From positions 199,163 to 263,162 of the forward strand of contig NZ_FNCH01000001.1 in assembly GCF_900100705.1 (NCBI RefSeq): DNA of 64,000 nucleotides, in the 5' to 3' direction. This DNA is from Pedobacter terrae. GTDB taxonomy: Bacteria; Bacteroidota; Bacteroidia; Sphingobacteriales; Sphingobacteriaceae. The notes beneath the pieces were generated by a model. It saw nothing but the letters and a program-made list of their open reading frames with translations. It had not been told where the DNA came from and searched no databases. Numbering within the stretch: position 1 is the first letter of the stretch; each line of letters begins with the position of its first letter. Below are positions 8,659 through 17,249 of the stretch, in pieces. Both the position numbers and the translations under genes were made by a program.

Positions 8659-8766
8659 CATTAATCTTTGAGGCCAGGCTTTTGCTTCCAAAATAGTAAT
8701 TATTGCAAGGACAATCAGCTAAATTAATTATCCGTTCTCCCAAAAAAGAATTAAAAAAATTAAGTT

Positions 8767-9150
8767 ATGTTACAAAACTCAAAAGCATTCAGTTCATTTT
8801 CTGTAGACGATGTAAGAAAAGCAAAAGAATTTTACAAGGAGGTATTGGGCCTCGAAGTTAAAGATAATCCGATGGGAGTGATTGAAGTGGTGGTTTCGGG
8901 GTCGTCGAATATACTCCTGTACCCAAAACCTAATCATGTTCCGGCAACTTTTACAGTGCTTAACTTCCCGGTAGAAAATATTGATCAGGCTGTTGATGAC
9001 TTGATAGCCAAAGGAGTGAAGTTTGAAATTTATAATCAGGAATCAATCAAAACCGATCAAAAAGGTATTTCCAGAGGAAACGGTGGGCCAGATATTGCCT
9101 GGTTTAGAGATCCGGCAGGCAACATCTTGTCTATATTGGAAACCACCTAG
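8767..9150 (+). CDS. VOC (glyoxalase/bleomycin resistance) family protein
   Basis: The 127-residue single-domain protein shows the VOC beta-alpha-beta repeats: [21 protein letters not shown] at the start and [11 protein letters not shown] at the end. Members bind metals and act as dioxygenases, isomerases or antibiotic-binding proteins. The substrate cannot be read from the sequence. It is a single-gene unit, followed by an inverted repeat that separates it from the convergent ackA. Confidence 0.85.
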   Translation: MLQNSKAFSSFSVDDVRKAKEFYKEVLGLEVKDNPMGVIEVVVSGSSNILLYPKPNHVPATFTVLNFPVENIDQAVDDLIAKGVKFEIYNQESIKTDQKGISRGNGGPDIAWFRDPAGNILSILETT

Positions 9151-9160
9151 GCTTAAAAGA

Positions 9161-9205
9161 CTTCTGAAGTTTGCAAAGCGAATGCTATAGCGCAAACTTC
9201 GGAAG
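9161..9205. terminator. Inverted repeat between convergent VOC gene and ackA
   Basis: Arms CTTCTGAAGTTTGC (9161-9174) and GCAAACTTCGGAAG (9192-9205) pair with one mismatch around a 17-base loop. Placement between two stop codons suits a bidirectional terminator, although no strong T-run follows. It may also be an interspersed palindromic repeat. Confidence 0.4.
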
Positions 9206-9213
9206 CCTTGCGA

Positions 9214-10410
9214 TTAGCCTATAAGCCCATAACACTGATGCGCAATTTCATATTCTTCGTTAGTTGGAATAACCAATATTTTAACCTTTGCAGCTGCTGT
9301 GTTAATTTCTTTTAATTCACCTTTGTAAGCTGTATTCAGGGTGGGATCCAATTCAATACCTAAATATTCAAGTTCTGAACACACCGCTGCACGCATGTTG
9401 CTGTCGTTTTCGCCAACACCTGCGGTAAATATAATGGCATCTATACCGTTTAAGACAGCTGCATAAGCGCCGATAAATTTCTTAATCCGGTAAGCATATA
9501 ATTGAATGGCCAAAGTAGCCGCTGCATTGCCTTCATTTATCATTTTTCTAATATCGCGCATATCGCTCGAACCGCCCACACCCAAAAGACCAGACGCTTT
9601 GTTAACCAGCGTACTCAATTGTGCCAAGGTATATCCGGAATGTTCCATTAAATGAAAAATAACCGATGGATCGATATCTCCGGAACGTGTGCCCATCATT
9701 AACCCGCTTAATGGTCCAAACCCCATGCTGGTATCTATCGATTGACCATTTTTGATAGCCGTTATGCTACAACCGTTGCCTAAGTGGATACTGATGATTT
9801 TACTGTCTTTTTGTTTTAACCAATTCACCGCCTGTTCACTTACATACTTATGGCTGGTACCATGAAATCCATACACCCGGATGCCATTTTCTTTATAATA
9901 CGATTCTGGAATGGCATAACGATAAGCCTTTTCGGGGATAGTTTGATGAAAGGCCGTGTCGAATACGGCAATTTGCTTGGCATTTACAAAAGTCTGTTCG
10001 GCTACTTCAATACATTTATAATTCACTGGATTATGTAACGGCGCAAGTGAAAATAACTTTTTGATCTGATGTTTTACATCTTCTGTAATAATGGTCGGCC
10101 CTGAAAAATGTTCACCGCCATGTACCACACGGTGGCCAACAGCTGCAATATCATCCGGACTTGCGATTACTGCATAATCTCCAGCGGTTAATAAGGCCAA
10201 AACCTGTCTTAATGCTTCGCCATGATTAGCTATAAAACCAGATTCTTCTATACTGAATTTTTCGCCATTGCGATAAACCGTATGTTTTATAAAAGAACCT
10301 TCAATGCCAATGCGTTCTACCAGCCCGCTGCAAACAGGTGCTTTTTCTGGCATTTTAAAAAGCTGATATTTTAAGGAACTACTTCCGGAATTGATGACTA
10401 AAATGTTCAT
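9214..10410 (-). CDS. ackA: Acetate kinase
   Basis: AckA interconverts acetyl phosphate and acetate with ADP/ATP. The 398-residue protein begins with the conserved MNILVINSGSSSLKY and carries GFHGTSHKYV, the active-site loop MMGTRSGDIDPSV and FTAGVGEND. The frame extends to an upstream ATG at 10428 inside pta, but the family start is the ATG at 10410. It lies two bases after the pta stop, so the two form an operon. Confidence 0.95.
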   Translation of the reverse strand: MNILVINSGSSSLKYQLFKMPEKAPVCSGLVERIGIEGSFIKHTVYRNGEKFSIEESGFIANHGEALRQVLALLTAGDYAVIASPDDIAAVGHRVVHGGEHFSGPTIITEDVKHQIKKLFSLAPLHNPVNYKCIEVAEQTFVNAKQIAVFDTAFHQTIPEKAYRYAIPESYYKENGIRVYGFHGTSHKYVSEQAVNWLKQKDSKIISIHLGNGCSITAIKNGQSIDTSMGFGPLSGLMMGTRSGDIDPSVIFHLMEHSGYTLAQLSTLVNKASGLLGVGGSSDMRDIRKMINEGNAAATLAIQLYAYRIKKFIGAYAAVLNGIDAIIFTAGVGENDSNMRAAVCSELEYLGIELDPTLNTAYKGELKEINTAAAKVKILVIPTNEEYEIAHQCYGLIG

Positions 10411-10412
10411 GT

Positions 10413-12500
10413 TTAAATGTCTTGACATTGGATTGCTGTAATCACAACAGTATTAAAAATATCATCTACGGTACAACCTCGACTCAAATCGTTTATGGGC
10501 TTGTTCAATCCCTGCAACATTGGTCCAATGGCCAATGCACCGGTTTCCCGTTGTACTGCTTTATAAGTATTATTGCCGGTATTTAAATCGGGAAAGATCA
10601 ATACACTTGCTCTGCCTGCCACTTCAGATCCCGGGAGTTTTTGTTTACCGACAAGTGGGTCTACAGCAGCATCATATTGTATCGGGCCTTCAATTTTTAA
10701 TTCCGGGTGCCTTGCTTTAACGATGGCAGTGGCTTCTCTTACGCGTTCTACATCTTCACCTTCGCCTGATGTACCGGAAGAATAAGATAACATGGCTATA
10801 CGTGGTTCAATACCGAATTTGGCGCTGCTTTCTGCTGAAGAAATGGCTATTTCTGCCAATTGCTGGGCCGTAGGATTGGGGTTAACTGCACAATCGCCAA
10901 ATATAGCCACACGTTCTGGCAGGCACATAAAGAAAATAGAAGAAACGACAGATACGCCTGGCTTTGTTTTAACAAATTGTAAAGCAGGCCTGATGGTATG
11001 CTGCGTGGTGTGAACGGCCCCTGAAACCATGCCATCCGCATCACCTTTATACACCATCATGGTTCCGAAATAAGAAACATCGGTCATCATGTCTCTGGCC
11101 ATTTCCAGGTTTACATTTTTATTTTTACGCAATTCATGTAAGGTATTTACATAATCGCCGTAATGGGCTGAATGGGCGGGATTATGTATTTTTATGCTAT
11201 TGCTATCCAGGTTTAATCCAAGCCTTTTGATGCTGTTAGTAATTTCAGTTGGGTCGCCCAGAAGCGTAATGTCTACAATATCCTGGGTGATGAGTTTTTC
11301 TACCGCCTTTAAAATACGCTCATCATTTCCTTCTGGTAAAACGATATGTTTTTTATCGCGTTTGGCCCATTTAACCAGCTGATATTGAAACATGTGTGGA
11401 GTAATGCCCTGATAGCTAAAGGTGATGATTTTATCATCTAGTGCTTTTATGTCTACATATTTTTCGAAAAGTTCTATAGCCAAAGCAATTTTTTTCTTGT
11501 TTTCGATGGTGATTTTGGAGTGGATCCCGCCAATAGTTGTGGTGGTTTCGAAAGTTCCTTTTGGCACCGCTATAATTGGGATAATCGTCTGTAAGCCTTC
11601 AATCAATTTAATAATGGGCTCATCGGGCAAACTGCCTGCTGTTAAAACAATGCCTGCTATTTTTGGGTAATTGGCTGATAAATTGGCCTGAAGTGCGCCA
11701 ATAATAATATCACCACGATCGCCTGGGGTAACAATAAGCAGGTTATCTTTAATGTGCCTTAAAAAATTGGGTAACATCATGGCACCTGTCACAAAATTAT
11801 CAACCTGATTGTCCAGTAATTCTGTACCAAAAAGCACCTCGCCACCTAAAGCCAACGTAATTTCTTTCATGGTTGGACTTTGCAAACCTGTTTCAGTTGG
11901 AATGACGGCGATCAATAATTCAGCTGGTAACTGATTGCTTAAAGCTTGTTTAATCCGGTCTGCCTCTTCCGGATTTACCATATTTGCCACTACACCTAAA
12001 ACCTGCACATCGCGCAACAAAAAGTTACGGTAAATGTTGATGGCTGATTTAAAAAGCTGACTTGCCGTTTTGTTTTTTCCCGATACAACTATTAAAACAG
12101 GGGCACCTAAGTTTTTGGCCATCAAAGCATTTGATTCGAACTCGAACGCAGTGCCTTCACCCAAAAAATCGCTTCCTTCAATTACGGTAAAATCGTAATT
12201 ATCTTCTAATTTTTTATATTTACTGATGATGGTATTGATAATTCCGCCACTATCTTCTGATTGGTGGAGCATTTCTTGCCGGGTAAAAGCAAAAGCATCC
12301 TCATAGTTAACAGGAAGCGAAAAATAGTCTAACATGGCTTCTACATGTTCATCCTTTTTATTCGGATCATCTTGTGCTATAATGGGTTTAAAATAGCCCA
12401 CTTTTTGGGTTTTTGCCAACAACATATTGATCATCCCGAAAGCAATTACTGATTTGCCTGTGTAAGGTTCGGCTGAGGCAATGAATATATTTTTAGTCAT
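10413..12500 (-). CDS. pta: Phosphate acetyltransferase, long form
   Basis: The 695-residue protein has a BioD-like P-loop N-terminal domain (IASAEPYTGKSVIAFGM), a DRTGG domain near residues 215-330, and a C-terminal PTA_PTB catalytic domain (about 365-690) with VLPEGNDERIL, YSSGTSGEGEDV and DAAVDPLVGKQKLPGS. This is the regulated long Pta type. It makes acetyl phosphate from acetyl-CoA and feeds AckA encoded immediately downstream. The ATG at 12500 (MTKNIFIASAEP) is chosen over a TTG at 12524. Confidence 0.95.
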   Translation of the reverse strand: MTKNIFIASAEPYTGKSVIAFGMINMLLAKTQKVGYFKPIIAQDDPNKKDEHVEAMLDYFSLPVNYEDAFAFTRQEMLHQSEDSGGIINTIISKYKKLEDNYDFTVIEGSDFLGEGTAFEFESNALMAKNLGAPVLIVVSGKNKTASQLFKSAINIYRNFLLRDVQVLGVVANMVNPEEADRIKQALSNQLPAELLIAVIPTETGLQSPTMKEITLALGGEVLFGTELLDNQVDNFVTGAMMLPNFLRHIKDNLLIVTPGDRGDIIIGALQANLSANYPKIAGIVLTAGSLPDEPIIKLIEGLQTIIPIIAVPKGTFETTTTIGGIHSKITIENKKKIALAIELFEKYVDIKALDDKIITFSYQGITPHMFQYQLVKWAKRDKKHIVLPEGNDERILKAVEKLITQDIVDITLLGDPTEITNSIKRLGLNLDSNSIKIHNPAHSAHYGDYVNTLHELRKNKNVNLEMARDMMTDVSYFGTMMVYKGDADGMVSGAVHTTQHTIRPALQFVKTKPGVSVVSSIFFMCLPERVAIFGDCAVNPNPTAQQLAEIAISSAESSAKFGIEPRIAMLSYSSGTSGEGEDVERVREATAIVKARHPELKIEGPIQYDAAVDPLVGKQKLPGSEVAGRASVLIFPDLNTGNNTYKAVQRETGALAIGPMLQGLNKPINDLSRGCTVDDIFNTVVITAIQCQDI

Positions 12501-12982
12501 AATAAAGGCGCAAATGCATATCAATAACGAATTATGCCCAATATAGTTGGAAATATTTATTTTAAAAATTAAAGTGCGTTAAGTTATTTTTTGGTTAATA
12601 CTTTCTAGCTTGTTAGATAAATCGCGATTAAACTAAGTGAAAATGCTTTTCCTGTCCATATAGCTCCATTAGATAATTATTTAATTGTGATGATAATCAT
12701 TTTATTATGCGATCAAAGATAGTTTTCCAAAATGGATTCATGCTTGTCTTAGCACATCCTTAACAGGCTACTATTGACAGAATCCAATAGTCCGGTCGTC
12801 ACTGCAAGGACGAACGACGAAGCAATCTTTCATGTTAGCGATTCTTTGCATAAAGATTGCCCCAAAAATCAGGACAGGCTGTCGGCTGAAAAGCCTTCTC
12901 GCAATGACGATTCCACGAGCATATTCACAAATTTGAATCACAGCCGCAGTTTCTATATTAGTGATTTACTTATTCTAATATC
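12501..12982. other. Intergenic region with pta leader and palindromic repeat pair
   Basis: This 480-base gap holds the AT-rich upstream region of pta (about 12501-12720) and, at 12797-12909, an interspersed element with a CGTCACTGC tip and an opposed TCGCAATGACG tip. Copies of AAGCAATCTT and AAGATTGC inside the element pair with each other. No convincing gene is visible; an open frame here is made of repeat sequence. Confidence 0.6.
12797..12909. repeat. Interspersed palindromic repeat, CGTCAT/ATGACG-tipped (GCAATGACG type)
   Basis: Opposed tips CGTCACTGC (12797-12805) and TCGCAATGACG (12899-12909) enclose GAAGCAATCTTT and AAAGATTGC arms that can fold back on each other. It belongs to the same class as 17049-17143. 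Confidence 0.6.
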
Positions 12983-13201
12983 CTAAATATTTGATTCAAT
13001 TAATAACTTCAACATTTTCAGCCTATGAATAATCGGTACGTTTACTTTTGCATCGGGGTTAAGCTTTAGTGGCATAAGATGGCTTTCCAAAAAATGATCA
13101 TAGTCGGTAATTACCGTTGCCTCATTAAGGTAAATTGGAACCTGCTGCTTACCGGCCTGGGCAAAAAAATCCTCTAATTGCTGTATTTCTTGAATAGTCA
13201 T
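12983..13201 (-). CDS. Small conserved hypothetical protein (DUF6965-like), 72 aa
   Basis: The 72-residue protein has the pattern IQQLEDFFAQAG, QVPIYLNEATVITDYDHFLESHL, then a C-terminal helix HRLKMLKLLIE. This resembles short Bacteroidota proteins that I recall as DUF6965; no function is known. It is a single gene, flanked on both sides by repeat-rich DNA, and starts at a clear ATG. Confidence 0.6.
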   Translation of the reverse strand: MTIQEIQQLEDFFAQAGKQQVPIYLNEATVITDYDHFLESHLMPLKLNPDAKVNVPIIHRLKMLKLLIESNI

Positions 13202-13234
13202 GTTGCAAAGTTAGTGAATAGTTTGGAGTCTAAA

Positions 13235-13646
13235 AGTCAGAAGTCCGATGTCGGAGGTCCGAAGATAGGGTTTCAAATAATAGGCGCCCAGTTCGGTGTG
13301 CTCAGTGTCCTTAATTGTGTTTTTTGTGTTTAATAAAAGTCAGAAGTCCTATGTTGAAGGTCCGAAGATAGGATTTCAAATAATAGGCGCCCAACTTTGC
13401 GCGCTCGGTGCCCTTAATTGTGTCTTTTGAGGTTAATAAAAGTCAGAAGTCCGATGTTGGAGGTCCGAAGATAGGGTTTCAAATAAGAGCCGCCCAGCTT
13501 TGTGTGCTCGGTACCCTTAATTGTGTCTTTTGTGGTTAATAAAAGTCCGGAGTCTGGTGTCGGAGGTCCGAAGATAGGGTTTCAAATAATAGGCATTCGA
13601 CTTTGTGCTAAGTGCCCTTACTTTGGTCCTTTGTGGTTTAAAAAAG
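13235..13646. repeat. Four tandem 103-bp repeats
   Basis: Units begin at 13235, 13338, 13441 and 13544, each starting at AGTCAGAAGTCC or a close variant. Each contains GGTCCGAAGATAGGGTTTCA, a variable GCGCCCA..TTTG..GTGCTC block and a CCTTAATTGTGTCTTTTG block. The period is exactly 103, not a multiple of three, and each unit has stops in frame, so it is not a coding repeat. The fourth copy is the most diverged. The array fills the gap between the DUF6965-like gene and the CoiA-like gene. Confidence 0.9.
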
Positions 13647-13736
13647 TTATGAATTCAAATGCATAGGCTAAATTCTTGTTCTACTAAAAATTTTAGTCTA
13701 AATTTGTATTTCCCTAATTGATTGTTTTTATTGTAA

Positions 13737-14423
13737 GTGCAGAGAATGGATAATGGTGAAATCAGAAAAGATATTCCTGATGATGGATTGCTTCCTGGTA
13801 TTTCATCCCTTAAAAAAGAATATTACCGAAAAGAAACCGTATGGCATCGCGATTGGAAGTTGGCTTTTCCTCCGTCTTTCAGAGAAGTTGCCTTTTATGA
13901 TGCTGCCAATTCCGATCTTCACCGGGCGGATATATTTACCCCCTCTGGTTATACTATTGAATTTCAAAATTCTCCGTTAACACTTGCTGAATTGAAGAGC
14001 AGGGAGTCTTTCTATCCAAATCTGATATGGGTATTGAATGGTAAGAAGTTCAAAGGCTTTAAAATATTGAAACATCTGCCAGATGTGGATGATCCAAAAT
14101 TAGATGCATATGAGTTTTGTCATTCCGATCACCTTTCCATGATTAGGAAAGCAGAGGTAATACAGGGAATAACGAATCCAAAAATACTTAATTTCTATCA
14201 TCCAGAACTGAAAGGAGTTAAACTCACCTCCAACTTATATTCTTTTTGCTGGAAACAACCTCATAGTGTATGGTATGCTGCTACAGCTAAAATTATTGTC
14301 GATTTAGGCGGCCATTTTCTGTATGAACTAAAACAGCGGAAACAATTGAATGGAAATTATCCGTATTTAAAAATGTTGAGTAGAAAAACATTTATTGATT
14401 GGCATACCCCTCCAGAGATTTAG
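13737..14423 (+). CDS. CoiA-like competence/nuclease protein, possibly N-terminally short
   Basis: The 228-residue protein carries WHRDWK (residues 36-41), HRADIFTPSG (62-71) and IEFQNSPLT (74-82), then YPNLIWVLNG. This is the CoiA-type PD-(D/E)xK-like nuclease core, with likely metal-binding D65 and E75-x-Q77. CoiA proteins are linked to competence and recombination in Firmicutes, and homologues elsewhere are poorly understood. The usual N-terminal zinc-binding cysteine segment is absent. The start is GTG at 13737 or ATG at 13746. It is monocistronic beside a repeat array. Confidence 0.65.
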   Translation: MQRMDNGEIRKDIPDDGLLPGISSLKKEYYRKETVWHRDWKLAFPPSFREVAFYDAANSDLHRADIFTPSGYTIEFQNSPLTLAELKSRESFYPNLIWVLNGKKFKGFKILKHLPDVDDPKLDAYEFCHSDHLSMIRKAEVIQGITNPKILNFYHPELKGVKLTSNLYSFCWKQPHSVWYAATAKIIVDLGGHFLYELKQRKQLNGNYPYLKMLSRKTFIDWHTPPEI

Positions 14424-14472
14424 AAATATGTAAATGTAGTAATGAAATTATTCTTTTCACGGAGGTAAAGGA

Positions 14473-14510
14473 CGTCATTTCGAGCGAAACGCAGTGAAGT
14501 CGAGAAATCT
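14473..14510. repeat. Interspersed repeat, CGTCATTTCGAGCG type
   Basis: It begins CGTCATTTCGAGCGAAACGC and ends CGAGAAATCT. The same type recurs at 39217-39254 and, in reverse, at 41902-41934, with an internal GAAGTCGA/CGAAGCCGA variable part. Confidence 0.65.
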
Positions 14511-14605
14511 TTTAAATTGGAATAGCTAAAAATGGGCTTATTAGCCTGAGTTCGATTAATATTTAAAAATTAATGAGCTTTATTAGGACAAATTGCTAGC
14601 CATTT

Positions 14606-14706
14606 CGTCATGCTGAATTTATTTCAGCATCTTTTCCGTTAAAACGCCTTGCTATAAAGACCCTGAAACACCCGTCCGACTGGCCGGGCGGAAGTTCAGG
14701 GTGACG
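14606..14706. repeat. Interspersed palindromic repeat, CGTCATGCTGAA type
   Basis: CGTCATGCTGAATT is followed by a reverse copy (ATTTCAGCAT), and the element closes with GAAGTTCAGGGTGACG. A GC-rich CCGTCCGACTGGCCGGGCGG segment sits inside the second half. Confidence 0.65.
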
Positions 14707-14882
14707 ACCGTTCATGCAGAGTGCCAATGAACCCAAATTAAAGCACATTATTAATCGAACTCAGGTTATTAATAGTTTTAATAAAACTGGGAAGATGTAA
14801 CGAAAGTTAGAAATGAGTTGAAGAATAAAGCAATGGTTTTAAATAATTTACTACAGCCGGTTTAGAAGACTTTTCAAAGAAA

Positions 14883-14943
14883 TCATCATTGAGAGAAGGT
14901 TTCCAAAAAGGTTGGGGAAGCGTATTCCTTTTCTCAATGATGA
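14883..14943. terminator. 17-bp inverted repeat downstream of the DUF4142 gene
   Basis: Arms TCATCATTGAGAGAAGG (14883-14899) and CCTTTTCTCAATGATGA (14927-14943) match with one exception around a 27-base loop. It starts 14 bases after the stop of the minus-strand DUF4142 gene, so it may end that transcript. Confidence 0.4.
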
Positions 14944-14956
14944 CATTTAGCACATG

Positions 14957-15538
14957 TTATTTCATGCTATCTTTAATTTTATTGATCATTTGTAAGTGGC
15001 TTTGAACAATTGGAGCAGTCTTAGTTGCAAAAGCTTTAAGATCTGCATCTTTTCCATCCTTTGATTCATCTTCCATCAGTTTTAAGGTAGACTTATGCCC
15101 ATCAACCATGGCATCTACATAAGCCTTATCAAAATCTGCACCTGTTTTTTTACTTAGGTCTTCCATTTTTTTCTTGTGCTCATCATCTACTGTACTTGGA
15201 AGCGTGATGTTTTTTTGTTTGGCTATCGCCATTAATTCTGTATTTGCCATACCATGGTCTTTAACCATCATGGTTGCAAATTCTTTAACCTGTGGATTAC
15301 TACTTTTGTCGAGGGCCATTTTTCCCAATTCTACTTCAGCCATGCCACCAACAGCTGCCTGTGTGGTGAATTTGGAATCAGCTTCATCTACGGCAATTCC
15401 GCCGGTAGCTGCCGTACTGGTGGTGGTGTCTTTGGCCATGTTTAAACTATCGGCACTTTCTTTGGCATCTTTATTTCCTCCATTACAAGCCTGAAAGGCC
15501 AAGGCAGAAATAGCCATTACATAAATAAACTTTTTCAT
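14957..15538 (-). CDS. DUF4142 domain lipoprotein
   Basis: The 193-residue protein has a lipoprotein signal, MKKFIYVMAISALAFQAC with the lipobox cysteine, then a Ser/Thr/Asp-rich linker and a ferritin-like helical DUF4142 domain (about residues 55-190). The domain shows VGGMAEVELGKMALDKS, VKEFATMMVKDHGMAN and DAMVDGHKSTLKLM. Predicted location is the outer or inner membrane facing the periplasm. The function of DUF4142 is unknown. An ATG two codons upstream (15544) is possible. A second DUF4142 gene lies at 32606. Confidence 0.85.
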   Translation of the reverse strand: MKKFIYVMAISALAFQACNGGNKDAKESADSLNMAKDTTTSTAATGGIAVDEADSKFTTQAAVGGMAEVELGKMALDKSSNPQVKEFATMMVKDHGMANTELMAIAKQKNITLPSTVDDEHKKKMEDLSKKTGADFDKAYVDAMVDGHKSTLKLMEDESKDGKDADLKAFATKTAPIVQSHLQMINKIKDSMK

Positions 15539-15894
15539 ATACATTGTTTTTGTTGTATATGCAGAACACGATTTGCTAGGAAAGGGTTTTAATGTTTTTG
15601 AGATTAGTGGAATCTTATAACAGTCACATGCTCAGAAAACTATTGCTGGTGAAGCTGAAGATTTAAAAGCAAACAGCGAAGAATTGTATTTTTAACCAAG
15701 TGGATAACAACCATTTTAAATGTTAAGCCAATGGTTAAAATTCCGGTAAAAAGGGTAGAAGAGGTTGTGTATTAGTATCCTTTGCTCTTAGCAATCGTCA
15801 TCCTGAACTTGTTTCAGCATCTTTTCTATTCATTTCAGGGTGACGATACAAGAAAAACCTGGATACTCTCCAGATTTTTCTTGTTTAATGCTTT
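15539..15894. other. Intergenic region with one palindromic repeat
   Basis: Upstream DNA of the DUF4142 gene is AT-rich, with no certain promoter. A repeat occupies 15796-15845 beside the 3' end of the coiled-coil gene. I see nothing else. Confidence 0.5.
15796..15845. repeat. Interspersed palindromic repeat, CGTCATCCTGAA type
   Basis: The element CGTCATCCTGAACTTGTTTC ... ATTTCAGGGTGACG is bounded by inverted CGTCATCCTGAA/TTCAGGGTGACG tips. Confidence 0.65.
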
Positions 15895-16095
15895 TTACGA
15901 TTTAACCCGCTTAGCTTTTGGTTCGGGTTTTTCGGGTAATTGGATCGACAAAATCAAATCAATGCTTTCCGAATTAATCTCATAATCGGCCGCAATTTTC
16001 TCCCATCTTTTTAATTCTGCTTGCAAGGTTTCAATTTCCTTGCCTAGTGATTCGATCTTATTCTGGATTGATTTTCTAACGTTCATGTTTGCCAT
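15895..16095 (-). CDS. Small coiled-coil hypothetical protein, 66 aa
   Basis: Residues 8-40 (IQNKIESLGKEIETLQAELK and on) have a heptad pattern for a short coiled coil, followed by a basic tail ending KPEPKAKRVKS. No family is recognised. The start is ATG 16095, or ATG 16086 three codons in. The tail suggests nucleic-acid contact, but this is speculative. Confidence 0.5.
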   Translation of the reverse strand: MANMNVRKSIQNKIESLGKEIETLQAELKRWEKIAADYEINSESIDLILSIQLPEKPEPKAKRVKS

Positions 16096-16137
16096 AACAC
16101 AAAATTAGGATTTGATGGCATATCTTCGAACTTCTTT

Positions 16138-16153
16138 TTGACAGTTATGTCAA
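16138..16153. promoter_or_regulatory. Perfect TTGACA-N4-TGTCAA palindrome, possible Crp/Fnr-type site
   Basis: A 16-base palindrome lies between the divergent coiled-coil gene and the Crp/Fnr gene. TTGA/TCAA half-sites are typical of Crp/Fnr regulators, but the spacing is two bases longer than the classical FNR box. Autoregulation is possible. Confidence 0.35.
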
Positions 16154-16293
16154 TAAAAATTGCTAAGTGTTCTATTTCAGTGGGTTTTATTCTGATAAAA
16201 TTTTTCAACAATGGTGAAGAACCGCCAAATTTGTTTTCGATAGCGTAAAATTGTGCAATCATTTGTTATTTTTACCCAACATCCCTGATAAAC

Positions 16294-16977
16294 ATGAAGA
16301 AAAATAATAGCTGTGATCTTAAAACCTGCTTTATGTGCAAACTCACATTAAAAGAATGGCATCCTGCTATTGAAGGTCATAAACGGAATTTTATTGCAAA
16401 AAAAGGGGAGGTAATTATCAAAGAAGGCGATCCTGTTAGTGGTGTGTATTTTGTAACTTCAGGAAATGTGAAAGTGCATAAACAATGGGGCGATAAAGAA
16501 CTGATTTTGCGCTTTGCAAATGATGGCGCCATAATCGGACATCGGGGAATTAGCAGCAACACTTCTACCTACCCAATCTCAGCAACGGCTTTAGAAACCA
16601 CTAAACTTTGTTTTGTAGATATCGAATTTTTTAAATCCACTATAAAAGTAAACCAGGAATTTGCCTATGGTTTATTGATGTTTTATGCAGACGAACTGCA
16701 TGCTTCAGAAAAGAAAATGCGTAATCTGGCTTTAATGTCGGTAAAAGGAAGACTTGCAGTAGCCATTTTAGGATTAAGCGATCAATTTGGACTAGACGAA
16801 GAGGGATTTTTAAATCTGGCTTTAAGTCGTCAGGATCTGGCTGCCTTTACTGGTGCAACTTATGAAACCGTTTTTAGAACAATGAATGAGCTTCTCGCAG
16901 AAAAATTAGTTGTAGTTAACGGAAAACAGATTGGTATTTTAAACGAGGCAGGATTGACAGATCTGAGTAATAAATAA
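16294..16977 (+). CDS. Crp/Fnr-family transcriptional regulator with N-terminal cysteine cluster
   Basis: The 227-residue protein has a cyclic-nucleotide-binding-like barrel (about 25-140, with KKGEVIIKEGDPVSGVYFVTSG), a dimer helix near 135-150 and a C-terminal winged helix with recognition segment LSRQDLAAFTGATYETVFRTM. C7, C12 and C15 form CDLKTCFMC before the barrel. FNR proteins use N-terminal cysteines for an oxygen-sensing Fe4S4 cluster, so redox sensing is plausible; only three clustered cysteines are seen here. It lies next to mobA and the nitrate operon, which it may control. Confidence 0.8.
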   Translation: MKKNNSCDLKTCFMCKLTLKEWHPAIEGHKRNFIAKKGEVIIKEGDPVSGVYFVTSGNVKVHKQWGDKELILRFANDGAIIGHRGISSNTSTYPISATALETTKLCFVDIEFFKSTIKVNQEFAYGLLMFYADELHASEKKMRNLALMSVKGRLAVAILGLSDQFGLDEEGFLNLALSRQDLAAFTGATYETVFRTMNELLAEKLVVVNGKQIGILNEAGLTDLSNK

Positions 16978-17048
16978 TCCATTATGGATAATTTACTGCA
17001 AATGGATATTAGCGACATGTATTTTAAGAAAGATTAGCAATGAGGAAT

Positions 17049-17143
17049 CGTCATTGCGAAGCCAATTTTTCATTGGATGAAGCAATCCTAATGCACTCGC
17101 TAGTAGCGATAGTTGTAAGATTACTTCGTGCCTCGCAATGACG
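17049..17143. repeat. Interspersed palindromic repeat, CGTCATTGCGAA type
   Basis: Tips CGTCATTGCGAA (17049-17060) and CCTCGCAATGACG (17131-17143) are inverted, with GAAGCAATCC and GATTACTTCG inner arms. The whole can form a long hairpin between crp/fnr and mobA. Confidence 0.65.
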
Positions 17144-17249
17144 ACTCTTCTGTGGGAGTCTGTCCTTGATAGCGTAGTCGAAGTGTCTTTTCAAAACATT
17201 TGTTTCGCTAGGCTTAATTAATAACAGATTTTTAAATTATTGATATTAT

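Larger units (their letters stand above)
14424..14956. other. Repeat-rich intergenic region without a gene
   Basis: It contains three palindromic elements, at 14473-14510, 14606-14706 and 14883-14943, listed separately. Between them is AT-rich sequence with no convincing reading frame or RNA gene. Confidence 0.6.

Noticed and set aside
10611-11044. Plus-strand frames inside pta
   Set aside because: They are antisense shadows of the conserved Pta coding sequence.
12689-12704. Fur-box-like GATGATAATCATTTTA upstream of pta
   Set aside because: Only the central ATGATAATCAT matches, no iron genes are adjacent, and the region is AT-rich.
12774-12986. 70-codon plus-strand frame downstream of pta region
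   Set aside because: It is composed of the palindromic repeat at 12797-12909 and has no family features.
13202-13736. CRISPR array for the 103-bp repeats
   Set aside because: The repeats are contiguous, with no short repeat plus unique spacer pattern, and no cas genes are present.
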